In this document: one piece after another, positions 1 through 8,987 of the stretch
Numbering within the stretch: position 1 is the stretch's first letter
Layout: every line of letters begins with the position of its first letter
DNA from: Rhodanobacter denitrificans
GTDB taxonomy: Bacteria; Pseudomonadota; Gammaproteobacteria; Xanthomonadales; Rhodanobacteraceae
Direction of reading: 5' to 3'
DNA: 61,962 nt
Assembly: GCA_017848855.1 (NCBI GenBank)
Contig: JAFIHF010000065.1
Location: 1 to 61,962 of the forward strand
The notes under the pieces: model-generated
Database searches by the model: none
Told to the model about the DNA's origin: nothing
Seen by the model: the letters and a program-made list of their open reading frames with translations, nothing else
Made by a program: the position numbers and the translations under genes

Positions 1-170
1 AAGCGACGCCGCGGGGTGTCGTTTTCTCTTGGCTACTTCTCTTTGACTCCGGGCATCCTGCCCTACGCCCTTCGGGCCGGCTTCGCCGTTCGCACGCGCT
101 CCTGCGCGTGCGTGGACAAGCAAAAGAGAAGTAGCTCGGGCGCCGGCAGGCGCACGAAAACGCTTTGAAA
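1..170 (-). repeat. Composite hairpin repeat, copy 1 (module B, partial)
   Basis: This is the first of four copies of a composite intergenic repeat; it reads on the minus strand and is cut by the window edge. A 13-bp closing stem (32-44 with 123-135) encloses several smaller hairpins. The largest of these is a 9-bp stem with loop tcct at 91-112. Related copies lie at 22838-23321, 23460-23705 and 61544-61962. The arms differ between copies but still pair. No protein is supported here. Confidence 0.8.
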
Positions 171-184
171 CTTGCGATAAAGCA

Positions 185-245
185 GAGGCCAGAGCCCCCT
201 CACCCCAACCCTCTCCCCCAAGCAAGGCTTGGGGGAGAGGGAGCA
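185..245. repeat. CTCTCCCCC-type palindrome (module A)
   Basis: A 14-bp perfect stem (209-222 with 228-241, loop 223-227) is flanked by the CCCTCACCCCAACC tract. It sits directly downstream of the putA stop codon and could act as its terminator or RNA stabiliser. The same element recurs near 22838, 23660, 33380, 33478, 52888, 52950 and 61544. Confidence 0.8.
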
Positions 246-251
246 GAAGCG

Positions 252-3200
252 TCACTCGCCGATGGTCAGCAACGACGCATTGCCGCCCGCCGCCGTGGTG
301 TTGATGGTGAGCGTGCGCTCACCCGCGAAGCGCAAGAGGTAATGCGGGCCGCCAGCCTTGGGGCCGGTGCCGGAGAGGCTTTCGCCGCCGAACGGCTGCA
401 CGCCGACCACCGCGCCGATCTGGTTGCGGTTGACGTAGCAGTTGCCGATGCGGGCGTGGCTGCGGATGTATTCCACGGTGTCGTCGATGCGGCTGTGCAC
501 GCCCAGGGTGAGGCCGTAGCCGGTGGCGTTGATCTGCTCGACCACCTGCTTCAGTTCGCTGCCCTTCCAGCGCAGCACGTGCAGCACCGGGCCGAACACT
601 TCGCGCTTCAGCGTGGACAGCGCGGGGATCTCGTAGGCGCGCGGGGCGAAGAAGGTGCCGTGCGCGGTGGCGGCCGGGTCGAGCGCCACCTCGGCGATCT
701 TTTTCGCCTCCTTGTCCATGCGCGCGGCGTGCTCCACGAGGATCTGCTTCGCGTCCTCGTCGATCACCGGGCCCACGTCGGTGGAGAGCTGGCCGGGGTC
801 GCCCACCTTCAGTTCGGCCATCGCGCCGGCGAGCATGGCGATCACCTTGTCGGCGATGTCTTCCTGCACGAACAGCACGCGCGCGGCGGAGCAGCGCTGG
901 CCGGCGCTCTGGAACGCGGAGGCGATCGCGTCCTTGACGATCTGCTCGGGCAGGGCGGAGGAGTCGGCGATCATCGCGTTCTGGCCGCCGGTCTCGGCGA
1001 TCAGCGCGGCGATCGGCGCGTTGCGCGCGGCCAGCGCGCGGTTGATCGCCCACGCGGTTTCGGTGGAGCCGGTGAAGGCCACGCCGGCCACGCGCGGGTC
1101 TTTCGTGAGCGCCGCGCCGACCACGGCGCCGTCGCCGGGCAGGTATTGCAGCACGGCCTCGGGCACGCCGGCTTCGTGCAGCAGCTTCACCGCGGCGTAG
1201 CCGATCAGGCTGGTCTGCTCGGCGGGCTTGGCGATCACGCTGTTGCCGGCGGCGAGCGCGGCGCTGACCTGGCCGAGGAAGATCGCCAGCGGGAAGTTCC
1301 ACGGGCTGATGCAGACGAACACGCCGCGGCCGTTCAAGAACAGCTGGTTGCTCTCGCCGGTGGGGCCGGGCAGCTGCTCGGGCTGGCCGAACAGGCGGCG
1401 CGCCATGGTGGCGTAGTAGCGCAGGAAGTCGGCGGCCTCGCGGATCTCGGCGATGGAGTCGGGCAGGCTCTTGCCGGCCTCGCGCACGCACAGCGCGATG
1501 AACTCGGCGCGGCGCGCTTCGAGTTGTTCCGCCGCGTGTTCGAGGATCGCGGCGCGGCTGGCGGCGGGCAGGCGGTCCCAGTCGGGTTGGGCGGCGACAG
1601 CGTTCGCCAGCGCCTGATCGACCAGCGCGGCGTCGGCGGCGACGTAGCTGCCCACGGTCTGGCGGCGGTCGGCGGGGTTGGTCACCTGCACGGTGGGGCC
1701 GTTGCCGGTGGCGCCCGGCACCAGCGGTGCGGCGGTCCACGGGCCGCTCTTGGCGTTGATGGCCTCGGCGGCGGCCTTCAGTTCGTTGTCGTTGGAGAAG
1801 TTGATGCCCATGGAATTCTTCCGCAGTTCACCGTAGAGATTCACCGGCAGGGGGATGCGCGGGTGGGGGATGGAGGCGAAGCGGCGCACCGTTTCGCAAG
1901 GGTCGGCAACCAGCTCGCGCACCGGCAGGGTCTCGTCCACCACGCGGTTGACGAAGCTGGTGTTGGCGCCGTTTTCCAGCAGGCGGCGCACCAGGTAGGG
2001 CAAGAGATCCTCGTGCGTGCCCACCGGCGCGTAGACGCGGCAGGGCACGTTGAGCTTGTCCGCGCCGATCACCTCGGCGTAGAGGTCGGTGCCCATGCCG
2101 TGCAGGCGCTGGAACTCGAACGGACGGCCGCGCGCGATGTAGTGCACGGCGGCGATCGAGTGCGCGTTGTGGGTGGCGAACTGCGGGTAGATCAGCTCGC
2201 TGCCGGCGTCGAACAGCTTGCGCGCGCAGGCGAGATAGGAGACGTCGGTGTTCGGCTTGCGCGTGTACAGCGGGTAGCCGGCCAGGCCCTGTTCCTGCGC
2301 GCGCTTGATCTCGGCATCCCAGTAGGCGCCCTTCACCAGGCGCACGTACCAGCGGCGGCCGGCGGCGCGCGCGGTCTCGATTAGCCAGTCGATCACGAAC
2401 GGGGTGCGCTTGGAGTAGGCCTGCACCACGATGCCGAGGCCGTTCCAGCCGGCCAGCGAGGGGTGGGCGAACACGTCGCCGATGATGTCCAGCGACAGTT
2501 CGAGGCGGTCGGCTTCCTCGGCGTCCACCGACAACGCGATGCCCTGCTGCATCGCCAGCTGCGAGAGTTCCAGCAGCTTGGCGGTGAGGTCGCGGCGGGC
2601 GATTTCGCGCTTGGCCACCTCGTAGCGCGGGTGCAGCGCGGACAGCTTCACCGAGATCGAGGGCGCGTCGGTGTGGTTCGCGAACGGGCCGCGCGCGCCG
2701 ATGCGGGCGATCGCGAGGCGGTAATCTTCCTGGTAGCGCTCGGCGGTCTCGCTGGTGAGCGCGGATTCGCCCAGCATGTCGTAGGAATAGCGGTACATCG
2801 CGTATTCCTTCTTCGCGCAGCGGTCCAGCGCCTCGTCGATGGTCTGCCCCATCACGAACTGGTGGCCCATGATGCGCATGGCCTGGCGTACGGCGAGGCG
2901 GATCGCCGGCTCGCCGGCGCGGCCGGCGAGGCGCTTGAGCGCGCCGGTGAAGTCGCGGCGGGTTTCCTCGGCCAGGTTCACCAGGTGGCCGGTGAGCATC
3001 AGGCCCCAGGTGCTGGCGTTGACGAACAGCGACTCGCTCTGGCCCAGGTGTTTCTTCCAGTCCGCGTCGCCCAGCTTGTCGCGGATCAGCTTGTCGGCGG
3101 TGGCCTTGTCGGGAATGCGCAGCAGCGCCTCGGCCACGCACATCAAGAGCACGCCTTCCTCGGAGGAGAGGTCGTACTGGCGCATGAAGGATTCCACTGC

Positions 3201-3407
3201 ACTCTGGTCCTTGGCGCGGGCACGCACGCGGGTGACCAAGCCGGCGGCCACGTCGATCACCTGCTCGCGCTCGGCGGGCGGCAGGGTGGCCTGGGCGAGC
3301 AGGTCGTTGACCGCTTCGGTTTCGTCGCGCAGCCAAGCGGCGGTGATGCGCGCGCGGGCGGGCTCGGCGCCGGCGGGGAGTTCGGGGCTGAGGATGGGCG
3401 CTGTCAC
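252..3407 (-). CDS. putA: Bifunctional proline dehydrogenase / P5C dehydrogenase
   Basis: PutA oxidises proline to glutamate in two steps, FAD-dependent then NAD-dependent, at the cytoplasmic side of the membrane. The N-terminal half is the proline dehydrogenase barrel, with the RRWYVRLVKGAYWD stretch. The C-terminal half is an aldehyde dehydrogenase with the ETGGQNAMI glutamate region and the catalytic cysteine in GQRCSA. From the GTG at 3405-3407 it is 1051 aa. This is the short type, without the N-terminal ribbon-helix-helix DNA-binding domain of E. coli PutA (about 1320 aa), so it should not repress its own gene. An upstream ATG at 3447-3449 overlaps a likely -10 box, which is why I prefer the GTG. 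It is divergent from the oxidase operon. Confidence 0.95.
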   Translation of the reverse strand: MTAPILSPELPAGAEPARARITAAWLRDETEAVNDLLAQATLPPAEREQVIDVAAGLVTRVRARAKDQSAVESFMRQYDLSSEEGVLLMCVAEALLRIPDKATADKLIRDKLGDADWKKHLGQSESLFVNASTWGLMLTGHLVNLAEETRRDFTGALKRLAGRAGEPAIRLAVRQAMRIMGHQFVMGQTIDEALDRCAKKEYAMYRYSYDMLGESALTSETAERYQEDYRLAIARIGARGPFANHTDAPSISVKLSALHPRYEVAKREIARRDLTAKLLELSQLAMQQGIALSVDAEEADRLELSLDIIGDVFAHPSLAGWNGLGIVVQAYSKRTPFVIDWLIETARAAGRRWYVRLVKGAYWDAEIKRAQEQGLAGYPLYTRKPNTDVSYLACARKLFDAGSELIYPQFATHNAHSIAAVHYIARGRPFEFQRLHGMGTDLYAEVIGADKLNVPCRVYAPVGTHEDLLPYLVRRLLENGANTSFVNRVVDETLPVRELVADPCETVRRFASIPHPRIPLPVNLYGELRKNSMGINFSNDNELKAAAEAINAKSGPWTAAPLVPGATGNGPTVQVTNPADRRQTVGSYVAADAALVDQALANAVAAQPDWDRLPAASRAAILEHAAEQLEARRAEFIALCVREAGKSLPDSIAEIREAADFLRYYATMARRLFGQPEQLPGPTGESNQLFLNGRGVFVCISPWNFPLAIFLGQVSAALAAGNSVIAKPAEQTSLIGYAAVKLLHEAGVPEAVLQYLPGDGAVVGAALTKDPRVAGVAFTGSTETAWAINRALAARNAPIAALIAETGGQNAMIADSSALPEQIVKDAIASAFQSAGQRCSAARVLFVQEDIADKVIAMLAGAMAELKVGDPGQLSTDVGPVIDEDAKQILVEHAARMDKEAKKIAEVALDPAATAHGTFFAPRAYEIPALSTLKREVFGPVLHVLRWKGSELKQVVEQINATGYGLTLGVHSRIDDTVEYIRSHARIGNCYVNRNQIGAVVGVQPFGGESLSGTGPKAGGPHYLLRFAGERTLTINTTAAGGNASLLTIGE

Positions 3408-3447
3408 GATGGGTCGATGTCGGGTAGGAGAGGGCAGGAAACGGCGC

Positions 3448-3453
3448 ATTGTA
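3448..3453 (-). promoter_or_regulatory. Possible -10 box of putA
   Basis: TACAAT on the minus strand lies about 41 nt upstream of the chosen GTG. No good -35 is visible at 16-18 bp, so this is only a candidate. Confidence 0.35.
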
Positions 3454-3553
3454 CGCGCATGCCGGCGGCCTGCCGCGGCCGAATCCCGGCCATGCAGCGC
3501 CGCATGGTGGCGGCGTTCGCGGGGCTGATCCAGCGCAAGCCCCTGCGACATTC

Positions 3554-3582
3554 TTGCCCCTTGCGTTTTTGCCACCTATTAT
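3554..3582 (+). promoter_or_regulatory. Candidate sigma-70 promoter of the DUF2244-cta operon
   Basis: TTGCCC (3554-3559), a 17-bp spacer and TATTAT (3577-3582) precede the DUF2244 start by about 30 nt. It is the only promoter-like pair in the 204-bp divergent gap between putA and this operon. Confidence 0.5.
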
Positions 3583-3611
3583 CGAGACCGCTCCTGGCAC
3601 GCCGGATCTCC

Positions 3612-4100
3612 ATGATCGTGCTACGACCAGCCGCCGCCGGCTTGCCGCGCGTGACGATATGGCTCAGGCCCAATCGCACGCTCAGCCGCCGCGGCCTGCG
3701 TCGGCTGGTCATGCTGCTGGTGGCGCTGGTGCTGGCGACGGCCGTCCTGGGCGCGTGGCAGGGGAATGTGTTCGCTCCGCTGTTCGCGCTGGTCGAGTCG
3801 TCCGCCGTGGCCATCGCCTTGCGCGTGGCCTGGCGAACCGGCGACCGCGGCGAGCGCATCACCCTCGACCACGCGTCGCTGGAGGTGCAGTCGCTGCCGG
3901 GGCGGCAGTGCGTGCGTTTCCAGTCGTACTGGGTGCGTGCGCGGCTGGATGAAGGGGGAAACGGATGTCGTCGCCTGCTGCTGTCGTCGCACGGGCGCGA
4001 GCTGGAAATCGGCGCCTTCCTGGCCGAACAGGAGCGGGTCGAGCTGTTGCGCAAACTCACGGTGCTGCTGGGCGAGGTCAACCACCAGCCGCGCGGATAG
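3612..4100 (+). CDS. DUF2244 family membrane protein
   Basis: A 162-aa protein of the DUF2244 family, whose genes often sit just upstream of ctaC in proteobacteria. Two hydrophobic segments lie near residues 35-75, followed by a soluble C-terminal part ending in a leucine-rich helix (VELLRKLTVLLGEV). The start ATG follows the promoter candidate at 3554-3582; a much longer in-frame reading from 2463 would run antisense through putA and is rejected. It lies 20 bp ahead of ctaC, so it is probably co-transcribed. The biochemical role of the family is not established; position suggests a role in oxidase biogenesis. Confidence 0.8.
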   Translation: MIVLRPAAAGLPRVTIWLRPNRTLSRRGLRRLVMLLVALVLATAVLGAWQGNVFAPLFALVESSAVAIALRVAWRTGDRGERITLDHASLEVQSLPGRQCVRFQSYWVRARLDEGGNGCRRLLLSSHGRELEIGAFLAEQERVELLRKLTVLLGEVNHQPRG

Positions 4101-4120
4101 GTTCAACAAAGGGCGAGAGC

Positions 4121-5098
4121 ATGACATCTGGCAGCATCAGGACTGACGCACCCCGGACGCATCGAGGCCGGACGGCCGGCATCCGGCGCATCGTGGCGGC
4201 GTCGTTGGCTCTCGTGCTGGCGCTGGGCGCCGGCCTCGCGCAGGCCGATCCGCACCCGTGGCAGCTCAACATGACGCGCGGCTCGACCACCTGGTCCGGC
4301 GAGGCGTACTTCCTCAACAACGTCGCGCTGGGCGTGTGCGTGGTGATCGGCGTGCTGGTGTTCGGCGCGATGTTCATCGCCATGTTCCGCTTCCGCAAAT
4401 CGCGCGGCGCGGTGGCGGAGAAGTGGTCGCACAACACCACGGTGGAGATCATCTGGACCGCGATCCCGGTGATCATCCTGGTGGTGCTGGCCTGGATGTC
4501 CACCGGCGGCCTGGTCTCGTTCGCGAACACCACCGGCGCGCAGATGACGGTGAAGGTCACCGGCTACCAGTGGAAGTGGCGCTACGACTACGTCGACTAC
4601 CTCGGCAAGCCGGTCAGCAAGGTCGACTACATGTCCAAGCTCGACGCGCTCTCGGACAAGACCCGCCAGCTCGACTCGGGCATGGACCCGTACGCGGTGA
4701 AGACCGGCGACGAGAACACCTACCTGCTGAACGTGGACAAGCCGCTGGTGCTGCCCATCCACACCAAGATCCGCTTCGTGATCACCAGCGACGACGTGAT
4801 CCACTCGTGGTGGGTGCCGGAGTTCGGCTGGAAGATGGACGCGATCCCCGGCATCGTCAACACCGCCTGGACCAACATCAGCAAGCCCGGCACCTACCGC
4901 GGCCAGTGCGCCGAGCTGTGCGGCCAGGACCACGGCTTCATGCCGATCGTGGTGAAGGCGGTTTCGCCGGAGGACTTCGCCAAGTGGCTGGCCGCGCAGC
5001 AGCAGGCGAATGCGCCCGCCGCGCCGGCGCCGGCCGCGAGCGCCGCCGCGCCCGCCACCGCGCAGGTCGCGCCCGCCGGCTCCGGCGAGCACGGCTGA
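4121..5098 (+). CDS. ctaC: Cytochrome c oxidase subunit II
   Basis: Subunit II carries the CuA centre that accepts electrons from cytochrome c. From the ATG at 4121 it is 325 aa, with a signal-like segment near residues 20-45, then two membrane helices and a periplasmic cupredoxin domain. The CuA ligands are visible: H228 in the VIHSWWVPEF stretch, then C263, C267, H271 and M274 in CAELCGQDHGFM. The last 30 residues are an Ala/Pro-rich tail without a fused cytochrome c domain, so this is an aa3-type rather than caa3-type subunit. The ribosome site GGGCGAGA precedes the start. It is the second gene of the operon. Confidence 0.97.
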   Translation: MTSGSIRTDAPRTHRGRTAGIRRIVAASLALVLALGAGLAQADPHPWQLNMTRGSTTWSGEAYFLNNVALGVCVVIGVLVFGAMFIAMFRFRKSRGAVAEKWSHNTTVEIIWTAIPVIILVVLAWMSTGGLVSFANTTGAQMTVKVTGYQWKWRYDYVDYLGKPVSKVDYMSKLDALSDKTRQLDSGMDPYAVKTGDENTYLLNVDKPLVLPIHTKIRFVITSDDVIHSWWVPEFGWKMDAIPGIVNTAWTNISKPGTYRGQCAELCGQDHGFMPIVVKAVSPEDFAKWLAAQQQANAPAAPAPAASAAAPATAQVAPAGSGEHG

Positions 5099-5174
5099 GC
5101 GCGCCGTCCACCCACGCAAGCGGCAGCCGCCCGCGGCTGCGCCCACGACAGAACACAGGTAGAGGTGCAAGGCC

Positions 5175-6791
5175 ATGGCCCACGAAGCCGCCCACGATCA
5201 CCACGACGACCACCACCACGCCCCGCAGGGCTTCTTCCAGCGCTGGGTGATGTCCACCAACCACAAGGACATCGGCACGCTGTACCTGATCTTCTCGCTG
5301 ACGATGTTCTTCATCGGCGGCAGCTTCGCGATGGTGATCCGCGCCGAGCTGTTCAAGCCCGGCCTGCAGCTGGTGCAGCCGTACTTCTTCAACGAGATGA
5401 CCACCATGCACGCGCTGGTGATGATCTTCGGCGCGATCATGCCGTCCTTCGTGGGCCTCGGTAACTGGATGATCCCGCTGATGATCGGCGCGCCGGACAT
5501 GGCGCTGCCGCGCATGAACAACCTCTCGTTCTGGATCCTGCCGTTCGCGTTCGCGCTGCTGCTGTCCACGCTGTTCCTGCCCGGCGGCGGCCCGGCCGGC
5601 GGCTGGACGATGTATCCGCCGCTGTCGCTGCAGAGCGGCTCGCTGGCCTACGCGGTGTTCGCGATCCACCTGATGGGCATCAGCTCGATCATGGGCGCGA
5701 TCAACATCATCGCCACCATCCTCAACATGCGCGCGCCGGGCATGGATCTGCTGAAGATGCCGGTGTTCGTGTGGAGCTGGCTGATCACCGCGTTCCTGCT
5801 GATCGCGGTGATGCCGGTGCTGGCGGGCGCGGTGACCATGCTGCTCACCGACAAGTACTTCGGCACCAGCTTCTTCAACCCGCACGGCGGCGGCGATCCG
5901 GTGCTGTACCAGCACGTGTTCTGGTTCTTCGGCCACCCCGAGGTCTACATCATGATCCTGCCGGCGTTCGGGATCATCTCGGAGATCATCCCCACCTTCG
6001 CGCGCAAGCCGATCTTCGGCTACCGCGCGATGGTGTACGCGATCGCCTGCATCGCCTTCCTGTCGTTCATCGTGTGGGCGCACCACATGTTCGCGGTGGG
6101 CATGCCGGTGGGCGCGGACATCTTCTTCATGTACGCGACGATGCTGATCGCGGTGCCGACCGGCGTGAAGGTGTTCAACTGGGTGGCCACGATGTGGGGC
6201 GGCTCGATGACGTTCGAAACGCCGATGCTGTTCGCGATCGCGTTCGTGATCCTGTTCACCATCGGCGGCTTCTCCGGCCTGATGCTGGCGCTGGTGCCGG
6301 CCGACTTCCAGTACCACGACACCTACTTCGTGGTGGCGCACTTCCACTACGTGCTGGTGACCGGCGCGGCGTTCGCGATCATGGCGGCCACCTATTACTG
6401 GCTGCCGAAGTGGACCGGCCACATGTACAGCGAGTTCTGGGGCAAGGTGCACTTCTGGTGCTCGGTGGTGTTCGTCAACGTGCTGTTCTTCCCGCAGCAC
6501 TTCCTCGGCCTTGCCGGCATGCCGCGCCGCATCCCCGACTACAACGTGGCGTTCGCCGACTTCAACATGATCAGCTCGATCGGCGGCTTCCTGTTCGGCG
6601 CCTCGCAGCTGATCTTCCTCGGCGTGATCGTGCACTGCGCGTTCTTCTCGAAGAAGAAGGCCACCGATCGCGTGTGGGAAGGCGCGCGCGGGCTGGAGTG
6701 GACGCTGCCGTCGCCGCCGCCGCACCACAGCTTCACGGTGCCGCCGGTGGTGCACGACGAGGAGCTCGCGCACGGTCACGTGAGCGATTGA
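5175..6791 (+). CDS. ctaD: Cytochrome c oxidase subunit I
   Basis: The catalytic heme-copper subunit, 538 aa with twelve expected membrane helices. Typical landmarks are present: [14 protein letters not shown] near the N-terminus, the CuB/Tyr region [17 protein letters not shown], and [10 protein letters not shown] near the heme ligands. The N-terminus is unusually His-rich ([15 protein letters not shown]), which may only reflect metal loading. It follows ctaC by 76 bp. In related genomes the next gene is usually ctaG, the CuB chaperone; here it is a 44-aa ORF. Confidence 0.98.
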   Translation: MAHEAAHDHHDDHHHAPQGFFQRWVMSTNHKDIGTLYLIFSLTMFFIGGSFAMVIRAELFKPGLQLVQPYFFNEMTTMHALVMIFGAIMPSFVGLGNWMIPLMIGAPDMALPRMNNLSFWILPFAFALLLSTLFLPGGGPAGGWTMYPPLSLQSGSLAYAVFAIHLMGISSIMGAINIIATILNMRAPGMDLLKMPVFVWSWLITAFLLIAVMPVLAGAVTMLLTDKYFGTSFFNPHGGGDPVLYQHVFWFFGHPEVYIMILPAFGIISEIIPTFARKPIFGYRAMVYAIACIAFLSFIVWAHHMFAVGMPVGADIFFMYATMLIAVPTGVKVFNWVATMWGGSMTFETPMLFAIAFVILFTIGGFSGLMLALVPADFQYHDTYFVVAHFHYVLVTGAAFAIMAATYYWLPKWTGHMYSEFWGKVHFWCSVVFVNVLFFPQHFLGLAGMPRRIPDYNVAFADFNMISSIGGFLFGASQLIFLGVIVHCAFFSKKKATDRVWEGARGLEWTLPSPPPHHSFTVPPVVHDEELAHGHVSD

Positions 6792-6812
6792 CCGGCGCGG
6801 AGCACGCGGCAC

Positions 6813-6947
6813 ATGGCCAATCACGTCGCTGACGGGCAGTTCGAGCGGACGCGCCGCCACGGCGTGCGCCGCACCGTGACGGTGCTGGCGATCGTGGTCG
6901 GCGCCTTCTACCTGCTGTCGTTCGCGCAAATTCTGTTGATGAAATAG
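6813..6947 (+). CDS. Small single-helix membrane protein in the cta operon
   Basis: A 44-aa ORF with an Arg-rich N-terminus (RTRRHGVRRT) and one membrane helix, then a short end ILLMK. It fills the gap between ctaD and ctaE. Tiny membrane proteins at this place are known in other oxidase operons, so it may be an assembly factor or accessory subunit. Alternatively, its RRTV...FA pattern resembles the first helix of CtaG (Cox11), and it could be what is left of that gene. I cannot decide by eye. Confidence 0.6.
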   Translation: MANHVADGQFERTRRHGVRRTVTVLAIVVGAFYLLSFAQILLMK

Positions 6948-6994
6948 TCGAGGCGACCCGTCGCCTCACCGGGGAAACTCCACGGAGTCTCAGC

Positions 6995-7882
6995 ATGGCC
7001 CAGCAGCACGACATCTACTACGTACCGAGCAAGAGCCAGTGGCCGATCGTGGCCGCGGTGGTCATGTTCCTCACCATGTTCGGCGCGGCGCACTGGCTGA
7101 ACGCGGAGCCCGGCGAGAGCGGCTTCGGCAAGACCGTGATCACGCTCGGCGCGGTCGGCGTGATCGGCATGTTCTTCGGCTGGTTCCATTCGGTGATCAA
7201 GGAATCGCTGGCCGGCCTGTACAACCCCCAGGTGGACACCTCGTTCCGCATGGGCATGATGTGGTTCATCTTCTCCGAGGTGATGTTCTTCGGCGCGTTC
7301 TTCGGCGCGCTGTTCTACATCCGCAACTTCTCGGTGCCGTGGCTGGGCGGCGAAGGCCACGGCGTGCTCACCCACCAGTTCCTCTACGACAGCTACAGCG
7401 GCGCCTGGGGCGCGGCCGGCGGCAACGGCCCGCTGCACGTCGGCGGCCCGTTCAGCACCGTGGCGCCGTGGGGCCTGCCGCTGCTGAACACGGTGATCCT
7501 GCTCAGCTCCAGCGTCACCGTGACGATCGCGCACCACGCGCTGCGCGGCGGGCACCGCGGCCGCATCCTGCTGTTCCTCGGCCTCACCGTGCTCTTGGGC
7601 GCGAGCTTCCTGTTCTTCCAGGCGCACGAGTACATGGAGGCGTACAAGGAGCTCAACCTCACCCTGCACAGCGGCGTGTACGGCTCCACCTTCTTCATGC
7701 TCACCGGCTTCCACGGCCTGCACGTGACCCTGGGCACGATCATGCTGGCGGTGATCTGGCTGCGCGTGCTGAAGGGCCACTTCAGCAAGGAACACCACTT
7801 CGGCTTCGAGGCGGTGGCGTGGTACTGGCACTTCGTCGACGTGGTCTGGCTGTGCCTGTTCCTGTTTGTATATATCCTCTGA
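6995..7882 (+). CDS. ctaE: Cytochrome c oxidase subunit III
   Basis: Structural subunit III, 295 aa with seven membrane helices. It has the family landmarks FRMGMMWFIFSEVMFF, FLFFQAHEYMEAY and the C-terminal WYWHFVDVVWLCLF. A clear ribosome site (CGGAG) lies before the ATG. It ends the first half of the oxidase cluster: a strong terminator follows 16 bp after the stop codon. Confidence 0.97.
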   Translation: MAQQHDIYYVPSKSQWPIVAAVVMFLTMFGAAHWLNAEPGESGFGKTVITLGAVGVIGMFFGWFHSVIKESLAGLYNPQVDTSFRMGMMWFIFSEVMFFGAFFGALFYIRNFSVPWLGGEGHGVLTHQFLYDSYSGAWGAAGGNGPLHVGGPFSTVAPWGLPLLNTVILLSSSVTVTIAHHALRGGHRGRILLFLGLTVLLGASFLFFQAHEYMEAYKELNLTLHSGVYGSTFFMLTGFHGLHVTLGTIMLAVIWLRVLKGHFSKEHHFGFEAVAWYWHFVDVVWLCLFLFVYIL

Positions 7883-7898
7883 GCCGCGGTGTTTCGTG

Positions 7899-7936
7899 GC
7901 CGCAAAAAAACCGCCCGCGGGCGGTTTTTTTGCGGC
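7899..7936. terminator. Bidirectional intrinsic terminator after ctaE
   Basis: A near-perfect palindrome: GCCGC, seven A, then the GC-rich core CCGCCCGCGGGCGG, seven T, and GCGGC. Having A and T runs on the two sides makes it work in both directions. It serves ctaE on the plus strand and the convergent DUF2909 gene on the minus strand. Confidence 0.9.
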
Positions 7937-7965
7937 TGCGGAGCCGGCGCGCCGTGCGGCTACAC

Positions 7966-8181
7966 TCAGCGGCCGACGTCGTGCGGGTTCAGCCAGCCCA
8001 TCCAGATGCCGAACACGACCATGCCGATCAAGAGCAGCGACAGCGCGATGCGGCGGGTCAGCGCCCAGGCCATGCGGCGGTCGTCGTCCTTGTCGGTCAT
8101 CATGTAGTACAGCGCCTGGGCGAGGCTGAAGATCACCACCAGCAGCAACACCACCACCGCGTATTTGTAGATGGGGCCCAC
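7966..8181 (-). CDS. DUF2909 family twin-helix membrane protein
   Basis: A 71-aa protein with two membrane helices joined by a charged loop (MTDKDDDRRMAW), the pattern of DUF2909 proteins found in oxidase clusters. The start codon is GTG at 8179-8181. It is convergent with ctaE, shares the terminator at 7899-7936, and is divergent from the SURF1 gene. Function unknown; its constant position suggests a link to oxidase assembly. Confidence 0.8.
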   Translation of the reverse strand: MGPIYKYAVVVLLLVVIFSLAQALYYMMTDKDDDRRMAWALTRRIALSLLLIGMVVFGIWMGWLNPHDVGR

Positions 8182-8237
8182 GTGATTGATCCGGCAGATT
8201 TCGGTGCAGGCAGTATAGCCATCGCGGGCGCTGCGCC

Positions 8238-8972
8238 GTGCTAGGCGGATTCCGCCGCCCGCCGTGGTGGGCGATCCTGCTGACCGCCGCCGCGGCCGTG
8301 CTGTTCGTGCGCCTGGGCTTCTGGCAGCTGCATCGTGCCGCCTACAAGGACGACCTGCTGCGGCGCTATGCCGCGGCGGCCGTGGCGCCGGCGCAGGACT
8401 TCGCCGCGGTGGCCGCGCGGCCGCCCACGGACGCCTATCCGCGCGTGCGGGTGCAGGGCCGCTACCTCGCCGATCGCATCTACCTGCTGGACAACCCCAA
8501 GCACGACGACCGCGGCGGCGTGGAGGTCTACGTGCCGCTGCGCGTGCCGGGCGGGGATCGCCTGCTGCTGGCGGACCTGGGCTTTCTGCCCGGCGACGGC
8601 ACCGACCGCACGCCGCAACTGCCGCCGCTGCCGCAGGACGTGCAGAGCCTGCGCGGCCTGTACGTGCCGCCGCCGGGGCACGGCTTCGAGATGGGCGGCG
8701 ACGCGCTGCCGCGGCAGGCGACGTGGCCGAAGAAGACGATCTATTTCGACATGCGGCAGATCGCCGCCGACCTCGGCGCGAAGCTGTATCCGCGCGTGCT
8801 GAGCCTGGACCCCGACCCGGCCTCGATCTACGTGCGCGTGCACGCGCTGGACTTCGGCGACATGCCGCCGGCGCGCCATCGCGCGTACGCGTTCCAATGG
8901 TTTTCCTTCGCGATCGCCGTGGTGGTGATCCTGCTGGTGCTGAGCCGCAAGCGCGGTTCGCGCCGTTCCTGA
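8238..8972 (+). CDS. SURF1 family oxidase assembly protein
   Basis: SURF1 (Shy1) proteins help insert heme A into subunit I. This 244-aa protein has the classic plan: an N-terminal helix (about 10-28), a periplasmic domain, and a C-terminal helix (about 215-236) preceded by HRAYAFQWFSFA. The motifs GFWQLHRA and GRYLADRIYLLDN match the family. The start is GTG at 8238. It heads the second part of the oxidase cluster, followed by three closely packed genes. Confidence 0.92.
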   Translation: MLGGFRRPPWWAILLTAAAAVLFVRLGFWQLHRAAYKDDLLRRYAAAAVAPAQDFAAVAARPPTDAYPRVRVQGRYLADRIYLLDNPKHDDRGGVEVYVPLRVPGGDRLLLADLGFLPGDGTDRTPQLPPLPQDVQSLRGLYVPPPGHGFEMGGDALPRQATWPKKTIYFDMRQIAADLGAKLYPRVLSLDPDPASIYVRVHALDFGDMPPARHRAYAFQWFSFAIAVVVILLVLSRKRGSRRS

Positions 8973-8987
8973 CCCGTGGATGTTCCG

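Noticed and set aside
165-2384. A 739-aa frame antisense to putA
   Set aside because: Shadow frame due to high GC; full of Arg/Gly/His/Ala low-complexity sequence, while the other strand encodes a clear PutA.
3405-3453. Upstream ATG start of putA at 3447-3449
   Set aside because: It overlaps a likely -10 box and would add a non-conserved 14-residue extension.
2463-3611. N-terminal extension of the DUF2244 frame
   Set aside because: It runs antisense through putA and past the candidate promoter at 3554-3582; DUF2244 proteins are about 160 aa.
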